Assembly (NCBI RefSeq): GCF_030159095.1
Contig: NZ_BRXS01000003.1
Coordinates: 186,001-250,000, forward strand
DNA from: Roseisolibacter agri
Lineage (GTDB): Bacteria; Gemmatimonadota; Gemmatimonadetes; Gemmatimonadales; Gemmatimonadaceae
Reading direction: 5' to 3'
DNA: 64,000 bases
Shown here: positions 46,346 through 55,744 of the stretch, piece after piece
How the letters are laid out: each line of letters opens with the position of its first letter
Position numbering within the stretch: position 1 is the first letter of the stretch
Program-made: the position numbers and the translations under genes
Notes under the pieces: generated by a model
The model's input: the letters and a program-made list of their open reading frames with translations, nothing else
Databases searched by the model: none
Told to the model about the DNA's origin: nothing

Positions 46346-47590
46346 TCACTTGATGCGGAGCCGCTCCTGGCCGTCCCACTGCGAGACGTCGGAGATGATC
46401 ACCTTGTCGCCGGGCTTGAGGCCCTGCACGACCTCGATCGCGTTCACGGAGGCGCGCCCCAGCTTCACCTGCACCCGGCGCGCGTGGCTGCCGTCCGGCT
46501 CCACCACGAACAGGCCGACCGTGCTCTCCGGCTGGCCGTAGGCGGGGCGGCCCACCGACAGCACGTTGGGCAGCCGCTCGATCTCGATCGTGCCGTCCAC
46601 CGAGAGGTCGGCGCGGGCGCCGCGCGGCAGCGTGCCCTCCAGCCCCACCTCCACGGTCACGGTGCCGTTCTGCACCGCGGGATCGACGCGGATGATGCGG
46701 CCGGCCACGAGGCCGTTGCGGGTGTCGACGCTCACCGGCTGGCCGAGGACGATGTCCTTCGCCTGCGTCTCGGGGACGCGGAGCACGGCCTTCAGCTTCC
46801 CCGGCTGCGCGACGCGCGCCAGCAGCTGGCCCGGCACGACCCACTGGCCCAGCTCGAGGTCGAGCTGCTGCAGCACGCCCGCCTCGCCCGCGGTCACCCG
46901 CATCGATGCCACGCGGTCGCGCTGGAACTGCGCGACGGCGCGCATGCGCTGGACGTTCGCCTGCTCCAGCGCCAGCTGCTGGCCGAGCGACTGCTGCAGC
47001 ATCTGCAGGCGGCGCTGCTCGATCTGACGGCGGCTGGAGAACTCGTCGGCGCGCTCGCGGGCGCGGGCCACCTCGTTGGCGCTCGAGAGCCCCTTCTTGT
47101 CCAGGGCCTCGAACACCTCGGCGTTCCGCTTCGCGTCGTTGTACTCGGTCGTGATCGTGGCGACGGTCGCCTGCTGCTGCAGCCGCGCGGTCTCCAGCTG
47201 GTTGCGCAGGCTCACCAGGTTCGCCTCGGCCGCCGTCAGCTGGCGCTCGGCCTCGAGGGCCTGGAGCTGCACGTCGGGGTTGGTCATCTCCAGCAGCACG
47301 GTGCCCGGGGTGACCGTGGTGCCGGCGCGCGTGACCAGCTGCTCGACGCGGCCCGCGGTCACCGCGCTGACGATGCGCACGTGCTCGGGGACCAGCGTGC
47401 CGGGCGCGCGGACGTTGCGCTCCAGGGTGCCCTGGCGGACGGTGTCGATCCAGAGCGTCGCGCGCTCGACGGACGGCGCGGCGGGCTCGAGGCGGGTGAG
47501 CGCGACGCTGGCGGCGACCAGGGCGACAGTGCCGGCGGCGATCAGGGCGTTGCGGCCGCGCTTCGACTTCTTGGGGCGTGCGATGTCCAC
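46346..47590 (-). CDS. Periplasmic adaptor (membrane-fusion) protein, MacA/HlyD-like, operon 2
   Basis: 414 residues. One N-terminal TM helix (about 12-32) is followed by a first half-lipoyl segment (HVRIVSAVTAGRVEQLVTRAG) and a long alpha-helical hairpin (about 105-225, rich in Gln, Glu and Arg). A second lipoyl half (ASMRVTAGEAGVLQQLDLEL) and beta-barrel and membrane-proximal domains (about 255-410, ending GLKPGDKVIISDVSQWDGQ) follow. Such adaptors link an inner-membrane transporter to an outer-membrane channel. None of the latter is in this window, so the channel must be encoded elsewhere. The gene starts with GTG and has a leader of about 40 bp from the predicted -24/-12 element. It is the first gene of the second export operon. 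Confidence 0.92.
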   Translation of the reverse strand: MDIARPKKSKRGRNALIAAGTVALVAASVALTRLEPAAPSVERATLWIDTVRQGTLERNVRAPGTLVPEHVRIVSAVTAGRVEQLVTRAGTTVTPGTVLLEMTNPDVQLQALEAERQLTAAEANLVSLRNQLETARLQQQATVATITTEYNDAKRNAEVFEALDKKGLSSANEVARARERADEFSSRRQIEQRRLQMLQQSLGQQLALEQANVQRMRAVAQFQRDRVASMRVTAGEAGVLQQLDLELGQWVVPGQLLARVAQPGKLKAVLRVPETQAKDIVLGQPVSVDTRNGLVAGRIIRVDPAVQNGTVTVEVGLEGTLPRGARADLSVDGTIEIERLPNVLSVGRPAYGQPESTVGLFVVEPDGSHARRVQVKLGRASVNAIEVVQGLKPGDKVIISDVSQWDGQERLRIK

Positions 47591-47640
47591 GAGAGCTCTC
47601 TCGGACAGGGAAGGCGTGAGGGAAGACGCCCGGTCCTAAG

Positions 47641-47656
47641 ACAAGCTCCGTGCCCG
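47641..47656 (-). promoter_or_regulatory. Sigma54-type -24/-12-like element upstream of export operon 2
   Basis: On the minus strand this reads CGGGCACGGAGCTTGT. GGCACG is followed by N4 and TTG, a good match to TGGCACG-N4-TTGC except that T replaces C at -12. The expected start site is near 47629, about 40 bp before the adaptor GTG. Confidence 0.55.
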
Positions 47657-47670
47657 ATTCGGACATGCAC

Positions 47671-47693
47671 AAACCATTGCATCACAACGGCTT
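47671..47693. promoter_or_regulatory. Palindrome AAACCATTG-N5-CAACGGCTT
   Basis: Same site as 35287-35309, with the same 17-bp distance to the -24/-12-like element. The only changes are CATCA for CACGA in the spacer and one base in the right half. Confidence 0.65.
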
Positions 47694-47736
47694 ACACGCG
47701 GACCCCCGGACGTCCGCGTCCGGACGTGGGACGGAA

Positions 47737-47754
47737 GTGTCCGGAATCGGACAC
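47737..47754. promoter_or_regulatory. Perfect palindrome GTGTCCG-GAAT-CGGACAC
   Basis: It begins 66 bp from the start of the AAACC palindrome, as in the copy at 35353. Two further self-complementary decamers, CGGACGTCCG and CGTCCGGACG, lie at 47707-47725. It is a candidate binding site for the sigma54 activator. Confidence 0.55.
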
Positions 47755-47770
47755 CGTCGCCGGCGCCGGC

Positions 47771-48322
47771 TCAGTTGCCGTGCGTGCGGATGTCGGGCGC
47801 GAGCCCTGGCCGCAGCAGCCCCTGGTCGACGCCGATCGGCTGCTGGCTGCCGCCGCCCTTCGCGCGCGTCGGCGGGTAGCTCCAGTAGGTGAAGTAGAGC
47901 GCCCCGGGGGTCGCGACCGCCTGGCGCTCGAGCTCCCGGAACGGCCCGATGTTGATGGCCCCGAGCTGCGGCACGAGGTTGATGTCCGTCGGCCCGCCGA
48001 GCGTGTGCGGGATCGCGTGGCCGCGATGGTAGCCCGCGCCGGCGCCGAGCGGATGCCCGGCCATGCGGCCCTTGTCGCGCGGCGCGCCGTGGCGCCCCTG
48101 GCTGACGCCCCACGCGGCGATCAGGCGCTCGTGCTTCAGGTCGAACAGGAAGCAGAAGCCCCCGACCGCGATCTCCATCACGTCGCGCGACGGCGAGCGC
48201 GCGTTGTACTCGAGGAGCCACGCGTCCACGAGCGGCGGCACGACGCGGTCGGTGAACGCCGTCTCGGATGCGTCGGCGGCCAGCGCGAGCGCCGCGGTCT
48301 GGACCAGGGAGTAGTCGGGCAT
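47771..48322 (-). CDS. His-Me-finger endonuclease (Endonuclease_NS_2-like)
   Basis: 183 residues, no signal peptide. The C-terminal half has YHRGHAIPHTLGG (His102), TDINLVPQ (Asn115), GAINIGPFRELERQ (Asn124, Glu132) and ALYFTYWSYP, the order seen in the DNA/RNA non-specific endonuclease family and in many polymorphic-toxin nuclease domains. The N-terminal 75 residues (SETAFTDRVVPPLVDAWLLE) are not recognised. The frame is open to 48415, but the ATG at 48322 has AGGAG about eleven bases upstream. I see no immunity gene or secretion partner beside it: the next genes are the adaptor operon and, upstream, a 317-bp repeat region. A housekeeping or defence role is as likely as a toxin role. Confidence 0.72.
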   Translation of the reverse strand: MPDYSLVQTAALALAADASETAFTDRVVPPLVDAWLLEYNARSPSRDVMEIAVGGFCFLFDLKHERLIAAWGVSQGRHGAPRDKGRMAGHPLGAGAGYHRGHAIPHTLGGPTDINLVPQLGAINIGPFRELERQAVATPGALYFTYWSYPPTRAKGGGSQQPIGVDQGLLRPGLAPDIRTHGN

Positions 48323-48418
48323 CGGAGCGCCACTCCTGCGAGGGATGGGGCGACGATAGGACGGCCGTGGCGACCTCGCAAGCGAGAGGAACCGCTCGTC
48401 GCGCGGGCCCCTCAAGAG

Positions 48419-48562
48419 CGAACTGCATTAGACAGGATTGGGCAGATTAAACGGACAAGAGCCGGATTACGCTCCGCGCGGTGCAGGGGACGTCGCCACC
48501 ACGCGGGAAGCAATCCGGCACTTGTCCGTTCAATCCGTTGTAATCCTGTCTAATGCAGTTCG
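48419..48562. repeat. Long palindrome with perfect 21-bp arms, core-A family
   Basis: The arms 48419-48439 and 48542-48562 are exact reverse complements (CGAACTGCATTAGACAGGAT plus T on the left). Inner arms carry ACGGACAAG..CTTGTCCGT and GCCGGATTACG..GCAATCCGGC. The core matches CCGCGTGGYGGCGACGTCCC in reverse orientation. It lies downstream of the peptidase gene and upstream of the nuclease gene. Confidence 0.85.
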
Positions 48563-48584
48563 GGTCCGGCGCATCGACGCCGGC

Positions 48585-48612
48585 CACGCAGCACGCAGCA
48601 CGAAGCACGCAG
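48585..48612 (+). repeat. Heptanucleotide tandem repeat (CACGCAG)4
   Basis: CACGCAG CACGCAG CACGAAG CACGCAG, one copy with a single change. Next to it are GATCCGCAGTCCGCAGCC (the CTGCGGA family in reverse) and the sequence GGGTCCGGCGCATCGACGC, which is repeated at 52014-52032. Confidence 0.8.
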
Positions 48613-48639
48613 CTGGCGCGGATCCGCAGTCCGCAGCCT

Positions 48640-51087
48640 CTACCTCGTCCCACTCCCCGTCGTCGCGGCCCCACGCGCGCCGGGCTTCCCGATCGTCCGC
48701 TCGAACAGCGCGAAGATGCGGCGGTACTCGTCGGTCCACGACGACGGACGCACGAAGCCGTGGTCCTCCACCGGGTACGACGCCAGCTCCCAATCGGTCT
48801 TCCCGAGCTCGATCAGCCGCTGCGTCAGCCGCACGATGTCCTGGTAGTGGACGTTCACGTCCACCATGCCGTGCGCCATGAGAAGGGGGTCTGCAAGACC
48901 CTCTGCGAAATAGATCGGCGACGAGCGGCGGTACGACACCGTGTCCGCGTCCGGGAAGTTCAGGATGCGCGCCGTGTACGGGTGGTTGTAGTGCGCCCAG
49001 TCCGTCACCGACCGCAGCGCCGCGCCCGCGCCGAACATCTTCGGCTCCGTGAACAGCGCCATCAGCGTGATGAAGCCGCCGTAGCTGCCGCCGTAGATCC
49101 CCACGCGCTCCGGATCGACGCCGTACGTCTTCTGCAGCCAGCGCACGCCGTCCACGTGGTCCTGCAGGTCGCGCCCGCCCATGTGGCGGTAGATCGCCGT
49201 CCGCCAGTCGCGCCCGTAGCCCGCCGAGCCGCGGTAGTCGATGTCGAGCACCACGTACCCCCTGGACGCGAGGTAGTGGTTGAACATGTACTCGCGGCTG
49301 TACGTCGACCACCAGTTGTGCACGTTGTGCAGGTAGCCCGCGCCGTGCACGAAGATCGCCGCCGCGCCGTTGGGCTGCGCGCCCATCTCCTGCGGGCGGT
49401 AGACGCGCGCCGGCACCGGCACGCCGTCCGAGCCCGGGATCATCACGATCTCCGGCGCCCGCCACCCGAACGCCTGCCAGTCCGCGCTCGGCGACGTCGT
49501 GAGCTTCGCGGGCGCGGCGTTCGCGCGCGCGGGCAGCACGTACAGCTCCGGCGGCCGGTTCGCCGTCGAGTAGACGTCGGCCAGCAGGCGCCCGTCCGGC
49601 GACGGCGTCACCTGATGCCCGCCGGCGTCGCGCGTGAACCGCGTGCGCGCGCCGCCCGCCACCGGCATCGTGTAGTAGTCGCGGTCGAACACCGAGCGCT
49701 CGCTCGTGTGCAGCTGGAAGTGCGTGCGGTCGGGCGAGAGCTCCGCCTGCAGCACCTCGAACTTCCCCTGCGTCAGCTGCCGCTTCCCGCTGCCGTCGGC
49801 GGCGACGGTGTAGAGGTGCGCCCAGCCGTCGCTCTCGTTCACGAACCACGCGCGCCCGTCGGGCAGCCAGCCCGCGCAGCCGCCGCACGGCCCGCCCACC
49901 CACGCGCTGTCGCGCAGCGTCTCGATGGGACGCACCGTGCCCGAGTCCGCGCGCACCACGCTCAGCACGCGCTCCTTGTAGTCGCGCCGCTCGGCCGACA
50001 CGAGCGCCATCGTCCCCGCGTCGTTCCACCCCAGCAGCTGCGCGCCGCTCGGCGCGCGCACGGTGTCGGACGGGATCACGCGCAGCCACTTCGCGGCGCC
50101 GCCCGACACGCGCACGAACGCCACGCGCCCGTTCGACTGGTCGTCGCCCACCTTCGTGCGCGCGGGCAGCTCCTCGACGTACCCGCTCTTCGTCACCCAC
50201 TCGGGCACCTGCGCGGTGCGGGCGCGCGGCGCCGCCGACGTCGTCGCCAGCAGCAGCGCGTCGCCCGTGGGCGCGACGGAGAACGTGATCACGCGCTCGC
50301 CCGCCTGCAGCCAGAGCGGCGTGGGACGGCCGGCCTCGCGTGCCTTCCGCTCGGCGGCCTGCACGCTGTCGCGCAGCACGCGGTCGCGGATGACGTCGAA
50401 CAGCGCGCGCTGGTCGGCCTCCAGCGCGCGACGCTGCGCGCCGGCGCGCGCGCTATCGGGCTGCGGGCCCGCGCGCACGTCGGTCAGCTGCCGCACCAGG
50501 CCGCCGTCCAGCGCCAGCGCGAACACGTTGTTGTCGCGCACGAAGAACACGCGCCGCCCGTCGCCCGAGAACCGCGGCGACGACTCGACGCCGAGCGTCT
50601 GCGTGAGCCGCCGCGCGCTGGTGGCGCCGCGCTCGACCAGCCACAGGTCGCCGTCGTACGCGACCACGCGCCGACGCCGGTCGGGCGCGTCGTCGCCGTC
50701 GGCGAGCAGCGGCCCGACGGAATCCAGCTGCGCGTCGGGCACGCGCTCCGGCCTCGCACCCGCGACCGGCCGCACGCGGTACACGCGCAGCGGCTCGCGC
50801 CAGTCGGTGCCGGCCTCGTTCCAGCGGAAGTAGATCCAGCGCGCGTCCGGCGACCAGCGCACGTCCTGCGGCTCGCGGCCGTAGAGCTCCGGGCCGCGCA
50901 TCATGTTGGCGATCGTGAAGTCGAACGCGGGAGCGCTCGCGGGAGCGGTCGCGGGTGCGCTCGCGGACGGGCGGGCCGCGGGCTGCGCGGCGGCGGCCGC
51001 CGGCGCGAGCACGGCCGCGGCGAGCGCGGCGCGGAGACGGAGCTTCGACACGGGAGGGAGGCGGTGGGGTGACGCGAGGGGTGCCAT
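48640..51087 (-). CDS. Secreted prolyl oligopeptidase/DPP-IV-like peptidase (S9 family)
   Basis: 815 residues with a signal peptide (hydrophobic Ala/Leu run after KLRLRAALAAAVLA, cleavage near AAAAQP). An eight-bladed propeller region (about 50-540, repeats such as VRWSPDARWIYFRWNEAGT and FSGDGRRVFFVRDN) precedes the catalytic domain (about 560-800). That domain has GIYGGSYGGF (Ser668), an Asp candidate in MAHGMVDVNVHYQD and the catalytic His in PVEDHGFVRPSSW. Family members cut after Pro or Ala near the N-terminus of peptides. ATG 51087 was chosen; a GTG at 51051 is possible. It follows ung by 44 bp. Confidence 0.93.
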   Translation of the reverse strand: MAPLASPHRLPPVSKLRLRAALAAAVLAPAAAAAQPAARPSASAPATAPASAPAFDFTIANMMRGPELYGREPQDVRWSPDARWIYFRWNEAGTDWREPLRVYRVRPVAGARPERVPDAQLDSVGPLLADGDDAPDRRRRVVAYDGDLWLVERGATSARRLTQTLGVESSPRFSGDGRRVFFVRDNNVFALALDGGLVRQLTDVRAGPQPDSARAGAQRRALEADQRALFDVIRDRVLRDSVQAAERKAREAGRPTPLWLQAGERVITFSVAPTGDALLLATTSAAPRARTAQVPEWVTKSGYVEELPARTKVGDDQSNGRVAFVRVSGGAAKWLRVIPSDTVRAPSGAQLLGWNDAGTMALVSAERRDYKERVLSVVRADSGTVRPIETLRDSAWVGGPCGGCAGWLPDGRAWFVNESDGWAHLYTVAADGSGKRQLTQGKFEVLQAELSPDRTHFQLHTSERSVFDRDYYTMPVAGGARTRFTRDAGGHQVTPSPDGRLLADVYSTANRPPELYVLPARANAAPAKLTTSPSADWQAFGWRAPEIVMIPGSDGVPVPARVYRPQEMGAQPNGAAAIFVHGAGYLHNVHNWWSTYSREYMFNHYLASRGYVVLDIDYRGSAGYGRDWRTAIYRHMGGRDLQDHVDGVRWLQKTYGVDPERVGIYGGSYGGFITLMALFTEPKMFGAGAALRSVTDWAHYNHPYTARILNFPDADTVSYRRSSPIYFAEGLADPLLMAHGMVDVNVHYQDIVRLTQRLIELGKTDWELASYPVEDHGFVRPSSWTDEYRRIFALFERTIGKPGARGAATTGSGTR

Positions 51088-51131
51088 CGAGCTACGCGGC
51101 GGCGCCGCGCATCGTTCGCGATCGGCCGGCG

Positions 51132-51815
51132 TCAGTCGTCGGCGCTCGGCAGCCGCCAGTCGACCTCGGAGCGGCCGGCGTCGCGCAGCGCGGCGTTCGC
51201 CTTCGAGAACGGGCGGCTGCCGAAGAAGCCCTTCTTCGCCGCCAGCGGCGACGGATGCGCGGCCGCGAGGATCGCGTGCCGCGACGTGTCGACGAGCGCC
51301 GCCTTCTTCTGCGCGTACGCGCCCCAGAGCACGAACACGACGCGCTCCTCCTTCGCGCTCACGGCGCGGATCACGGCGTCGGTGAAGCGCTCCCACCCGC
51401 GGTCCTTGTGCGAGTTCGGCTCGCCGGCGCGCACGGTGAGCACCGCGTTCAGCAGCAGCACGCCGTGGCGCGCCCACGGCACCAGCGAGCCGTCGCGCGG
51501 CTTCGGGAGCTTGAGGTCCGCCTGCAGCTCCTTGTGGATGTTGCGCAGCGACGCGGGGATCGGCACGTCGGGCCGCACCGAGAACGCGAGCCCGTGCGCC
51601 TGCCCCGGCCCGTGGTACGGGTCCTGGCCGAGGATCAGCACCTTCACGTCGTCGAGCGCGGTGAGCCGCAGCGCCGAGTAGAGGTCCTCCTGCGGCGGAT
51701 ACACCTCGTGCGCCTGCCGCTCGGCGTCCACGAACGCGGCCAGCTCGGCGTACCACGGCTGCTTGACCGTGTCGGCGAGGGCGGACTTCCAGGCGGTCGG
51801 GATCTTGGGGAGCAT
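51132..51815 (-). CDS. ung: Uracil-DNA glycosylase, family 1
   Basis: 227 residues, the normal length. The water-activating loop GQDPYHGPGQAHGLAFSV (Asp65, His68) and the C-terminal AHPSPLAAKKGFFGSRPFSK (His187) are both intact, with the uracil-recognition LLNAVLTVRAGEPNSH between them. It removes uracil from DNA to start base-excision repair. The ATG at 51815 was chosen because the family begins about there; the frame is open to 52046. It is on the same strand as the peptidase gene 44 bp downstream, with a palindromic repeat upstream. Confidence 0.97.
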   Translation of the reverse strand: MLPKIPTAWKSALADTVKQPWYAELAAFVDAERQAHEVYPPQEDLYSALRLTALDDVKVLILGQDPYHGPGQAHGLAFSVRPDVPIPASLRNIHKELQADLKLPKPRDGSLVPWARHGVLLLNAVLTVRAGEPNSHKDRGWERFTDAVIRAVSAKEERVVFVLWGAYAQKKAALVDTSRHAILAAAHPSPLAAKKGFFGSRPFSKANAALRDAGRSEVDWRLPSADD

Positions 51816-51875
51816 GGGTTCGTCTCGTGAGGCTGCGTGCTGCGTTGCCCTCTCGCGCCGGCCCCCTGTGGCTCT

Positions 51876-52009
51876 TGGAGAGGTTACGGATGCTCCGGAT
51901 GAAGCGGATGCTGCGGATCGTTCCGCGTGGCGGCGACGTCCCATGCGTTCGGGCGGAGCGATCCGAATGATCCGTTCAGATCCGAAGCATCCGTATCCCC
52001 CCAATAGGC
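51876..52009. repeat. Long imperfect palindrome, core-A family
   Basis: Arms are TTACGGATGCTCCGGATGAA..GCTGCGGATCG and CGATCCGAATGATCCG..GAAGCATCCGTA. The core is TCCGCGTGGCGGCGACGTCCC..GGGCGGAGC. It lies between ung and the symporter gene and is followed by GGGTCCGGCGCATCGACGC, as at 48562. Confidence 0.8.
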
Positions 52010-52055
52010 CAACGGGTCCGGCGCATCGACGCGGACCATGCAGCACGAACCGTGG

Positions 52056-53324
52056 TCACGCCGCCGCCCGCGCCGCCCGCGACTCCTCGACCGCCAGCCG
52101 GTGCTGCGTCTCGTCGAACGCGCCCTCGCTGCGCGCGATGACCACCGTCGCCACGCCGTTGCCGATCAGGTTCACGATCGCGCGCGCCTCGCTCATGAAG
52201 CGGTCCACGCCCAGCAGCAGCGCCAGGCCCTCCACCGGCACCACGTGCAGCGCCGACAGCGTGCTCGCGAGGACGATGAAGCCCGACCCCGTCACGCCCG
52301 CCGCGCCCTTGGACGTGATCATCAGGATGCCGAGGATCGTCAGCTGCTGGCCAATCGAGAGGTCCACGCGGAACGCCTGCGCCAGGAAGACCACCGCCAT
52401 CGACAGGTAGATCGACGTCCCGTCGAGGTTGAACGAGTAGCCCGCCGGCACCACCAGCCCCACCACGCTGCGCGCGCAGCCGAAGCGCTCCAGCTTCTCC
52501 AGCATCCGCGGCAGCGCCGCCTCGCTGGACGAGGTGCCGAGCACCAGCAGGATCTCCTCGCGGATGAACGAGAGGAACGGCAGCAGCCGGAAGCCCGAGA
52601 GCCGCGCGATCGCGCCCAGCACGACGAAGACGAAGATCGCCATCGTCAGGTAGACGTCGAGCATCAGGCGTCCCAGCGGGAGCAGCGTGCGCAGGCCGAA
52701 GTTGCCGACCGTGTACGCCATCGCGCCGAACGCGCCGATGGGCGCCACCACCATCACCATCGCGGTGATCCGGAAGAACACCTCCGCGATGCGCTCCAGC
52801 ACCTCCGTCAGCGCCCGCCCGCGCGCGCCGAGCGCCGACAGCGCGACGCCGAACAGCACGGCGAAGAAGACGATCTGCAGCACGTCGCCCTTCGCGAACG
52901 CGTCCACGACGCTCGACGGCACGACGTGGGTGAGGAAGTCCACCCAGTTCATCTGCTCGCCCGCGGTCGCGTAGCGCGACACGTCGCCCTTCGCCATGCG
53001 CGAGACGTCGAGCCCCGCGCCCGGCTTCGTGACGTTGACGACGATCAGCCCGATCGCCAGCGCGAACGTCGTCACGACCTCGAAGTAGAGGAACGCCTTG
53101 CCGCCGACGCGCCCGACCTTCTTCAGGTCGCTCATGTTCGCGATGCCCAGCACGATCGTCAGGAACACGATCGGCCCGACGACCATCTTCACCAGGTTGA
53201 CGAAGGTGTCGCCGAGGGGCTTCATCGCCTTCGCCGTGTCGGGCGCGGCGAGGCCGAGCGCGATCCCCAGGCTGATGGCGATGAGGACGCGGACGGTCAG
53301 ATTACGCGGCAGGAGACGACGCAT
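52056..53324 (-). CDS. Dicarboxylate/glutamate:cation symporter (DctA/GltP family)
   Basis: 422 residues with about eight TM helices. Diagnostic segments are [19 protein letters not shown], the Ser-rich reentrant loop [32 protein letters not shown] and the second hairpin [20 protein letters not shown]. The order and length fit DctA, which takes up succinate, fumarate and malate with cations; glutamate/aspartate carriers are close relatives and cannot be excluded. The ATG at 53324 has GAAGG close upstream. The frame extends to 53444, but the family start [17 protein letters not shown] fits this ATG. It is divergent from the TauE gene by 128 bp. Confidence 0.92.
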   Translation of the reverse strand: MRRLLPRNLTVRVLIAISLGIALGLAAPDTAKAMKPLGDTFVNLVKMVVGPIVFLTIVLGIANMSDLKKVGRVGGKAFLYFEVVTTFALAIGLIVVNVTKPGAGLDVSRMAKGDVSRYATAGEQMNWVDFLTHVVPSSVVDAFAKGDVLQIVFFAVLFGVALSALGARGRALTEVLERIAEVFFRITAMVMVVAPIGAFGAMAYTVGNFGLRTLLPLGRLMLDVYLTMAIFVFVVLGAIARLSGFRLLPFLSFIREEILLVLGTSSSEAALPRMLEKLERFGCARSVVGLVVPAGYSFNLDGTSIYLSMAVVFLAQAFRVDLSIGQQLTILGILMITSKGAAGVTGSGFIVLASTLSALHVVPVEGLALLLGVDRFMSEARAIVNLIGNGVATVVIARSEGAFDETQHRLAVEESRAARAAA

Positions 53325-53452
53325 CCTTCGCTCGGGACTGGCAGGGGGCGGGGCACGCGGGCGCATGCGGTCACAGCGCGGGGCCGCGCGGCGCCGTACG
53401 CTAGGCCGGCGCGCGCGCCGCCGCCACCGCCCCGCCTCCCCCACCCCGCCAC

Positions 53453-54232
53453 ATGCCCCAACCGCCGCAGCTGCCGGTCATCCTCCTCGTCTCCGCCCTG
53501 GGCGGCGCTATGAACGCGATCGCGGGCGGCGGCACCCTGCTCGTCTTCCCGGCGCTGCTCGGACTCGGCGTCCCGCCCGTCGCGGCCAACGCCACCTGCA
53601 CCGTCGCCCTCTGGCCCGGCGCGCTGGGCAGCATGTGGGGCTACCGCCGCGAGCTGTCCGGCACCGGCGGCTGGGCCGCGCGCCTGGTCCTCCCGTCGGT
53701 GCTCGGAGGGCTCGTCGGCGCCGGGCTCCTGCTGATCGGCGGCGACGCGGTGTTCGCGCGCCTCGTCCCCTTCCTCGTCCTCGGCGCGACGCTCCTGTTC
53801 GTGGTCCAGCGCCCGCTCGTGCGCCTGCTGGCCGCGCGGCGCCCGGCCGAGGCGCCGCCCACCGACACCCTCCCCGCACCGACGCTGGCCGCGCTCGCGT
53901 TCCAGCTCGTGGTCGCGATCTACGGCGGCTACTTCGGCGCCGGCGCCGGGATCCTCACGCTCGCCGTGCTCGGGCTGCAGGGCTTCGTCAACATCCACCA
54001 GATGAATGGCCTCAAGAACTGGGCGGCGCTCTGCTTCAACGCCGTCGCCATCGCGACGTTCGCGCTCAACGGCGCGGTGCAGTGGCCGCTGGCGGCGGTG
54101 ATGGCGGTCGGCACGACCGTCGGCGGCTACGCGGCGGCGGGCGTGGCGCGCCGCGCGCCGCAGCAGCTGGTGCGCGGCGCGGTGGCGCTCATCGGCTTCG
54201 CCAGCGCGGCATGGCTGCTGGTGCGCCGGTGA
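53453..54232 (+). CDS. Sulfite exporter TauE/SafE-family membrane protein
   Basis: 259 residues with two related halves of TM helices. The N-terminal half has [22 protein letters not shown], and the second half [18 protein letters not shown] with [15 protein letters not shown], the family hallmark glycine-rich helices. Members export sulfite, sulfoacetate or related anions, or act in organic-acid transport; the substrate here is unknown. The stop codon overlaps the GTG of the SLC13-like gene (GTGA), so the two are coupled and may handle related anions. Confidence 0.9.
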   Translation: MPQPPQLPVILLVSALGGAMNAIAGGGTLLVFPALLGLGVPPVAANATCTVALWPGALGSMWGYRRELSGTGGWAARLVLPSVLGGLVGAGLLLIGGDAVFARLVPFLVLGATLLFVVQRPLVRLLAARRPAEAPPTDTLPAPTLAALAFQLVVAIYGGYFGAGAGILTLAVLGLQGFVNIHQMNGLKNWAALCFNAVAIATFALNGAVQWPLAAVMAVGTTVGGYAAAGVARRAPQQLVRGAVALIGFASAAWLLVRR

Positions 54233-55716
54233 CGGCGCCGCCAGTCGCACGCGTGAAGGGCGCCGCCCTCGTCGTCGCGGCGATCGCGCTGCTCGTCGTC
54301 GTCGCACTGCCCACGCCCGCCGGCCTCTCGGTCGCCGGCCAGCGCGTGCTCGCGGTGCTCGCGTTCGCGATCGTCGTCTGGATCACCGAGGCGGTGAGCT
54401 ACGCGGTGAGCGCGGCGCTCGTCGTCAGCCTGGGCGCGCTGCTGCTGGGCGCGGCGCCGCCGTTCGCGAAGGGCGCGAGCACGGCGGCCGGCGCGCAGCT
54501 CGGCACCAGCAAGGCGCTCGGCCACATGCTCGAGGGGTTCGCGTCGCCGGCCGCGGCGCTCGTGGCGGCGGCCGTCTTCCTCGCGGCGGCGATGCGCCAC
54601 ACGCAGCTCGACCGGCGGCTCGCGCTGCTCGTGCTGCGCCGCACCGGCACGGGGCCGCGCGGCATCCTGCTGGGCGCGATCCTCGTCGGGATCGTGCTCG
54701 CCTTCTTCGTGCCCAGCACCACCGCGCGCGTCGGCGCCATCGTCCCCATCATGGGCGGCATGGTCGCGGCGTTCGGGCTGGCGCGCGACAGCCGGCTGGC
54801 CGCCTGCCTGATGATCACGACCGCGCAGGTGGCGACGATCTGGAACGTCGCGATCAAGACCGCCGCCGCGCAGAACCTGCTCGCGGTGGGCCTCATCCAG
54901 CAGTCGCTCGGCGTCACGATCTCGTGGGCGATGTGGTTCCGGCAGGCCGCCCCGTGGGCGGTGGTGATGACCGGCGTGCTCTACGTCGTGATGCGCGTGA
55001 TCGTCCCGCCCGAGCCGGTGGGCGGCCCCGAGGCGCGCGCCGCGGTGCAGGCGCAGCTCGCGGCGCTGGGCCCCGTGCGCGCGGCCGAGTGGCGGCTGAT
55101 CGCGGTCGCCGTCGCGCTGCTGGCGCTGTGGAGCACCGAGGGCTCGCTGCACGCGTTCGACACCAGCACGACGACGCTGGCCGCGGTGACGCTGCTCCTG
55201 CTGCCGCGAATCGGCGTGCTGTCGTGGGAGGAGGCCGAGCGGCTGGTGCCGTGGGGCACCGTCGTGCTGTTCGCGGTGGGCATCTCGATCGGCGCGGTGC
55301 TGATCGCCACCGGCGCCGCCGCCTGGCTCGCGCGCGCCACGCTCGGCGCGCTCGGCGTCGCGTCGCTGTCGCCGCTGGCGATGCTCGCGGTGCTGTCGGC
55401 CATCAACGTCGTCGTGCACCTGGGCTTCGCCAGCGCGACCAGCCTCGCGGCGACGTGGATCCCGATCGTGCTGGCGTTCGTGGCCGCGCTGCAGCGGCCC
55501 GACGTGCCGGCGCTGGGGATGGTGCTGGTGCAGCAGTTCGTCGTCAGCTTCGGCTTCCTGCTGCCGGTGAACTCGCCGCAGAACATGGTCGCGTACTCCA
55601 CGGGCGCGTTCACCACGCGCGACTTCCTGCGCACGGGCGTGTGGATCACGCTCGTCGGCTACGCGCTGCTGCTGGCGCTCGCGGCGACCTGGTGGCGCTG
55701 GACGGGGCTCCTCTAG
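54229..55716 (+). CDS. SLC13/DASS-family anion symporter
   Basis: 495 residues with 11-12 TM segments. Typical features are VWITEAVSYAVSAALVVSLG, the SNT/SPT-like motif FVPSTTARVGAIVPIM and the second motif FLLPVNSPQNMVAYSTG. Members take up dicarboxylates, citrate or sulfate with Na+. The GTG start overlaps the stop of the TauE-like gene. The frame is open far upstream, but this start follows directly from the coupling. A long palindrome lies 29 bp after the stop. Confidence 0.9.
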   Translation: MTAPPVARVKGAALVVAAIALLVVVALPTPAGLSVAGQRVLAVLAFAIVVWITEAVSYAVSAALVVSLGALLLGAAPPFAKGASTAAGAQLGTSKALGHMLEGFASPAAALVAAAVFLAAAMRHTQLDRRLALLVLRRTGTGPRGILLGAILVGIVLAFFVPSTTARVGAIVPIMGGMVAAFGLARDSRLAACLMITTAQVATIWNVAIKTAAAQNLLAVGLIQQSLGVTISWAMWFRQAAPWAVVMTGVLYVVMRVIVPPEPVGGPEARAAVQAQLAALGPVRAAEWRLIAVAVALLALWSTEGSLHAFDTSTTTLAAVTLLLLPRIGVLSWEEAERLVPWGTVVLFAVGISIGAVLIATGAAAWLARATLGALGVASLSPLAMLAVLSAINVVVHLGFASATSLAATWIPIVLAFVAALQRPDVPALGMVLVQQFVVSFGFLLPVNSPQNMVAYSTGAFTTRDFLRTGVWITLVGYALLLALAATWWRWTGLL

Positions 55717-55744
55717 CAGCGCCGGCGTCCCCTCACCGAACCCG

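Noticed and set aside
48447-48674. Short open frames inside the repeat region 48419-48640
   Set aside because: They are made of the palindrome arms and heptamers, and no start signal or family match is visible.
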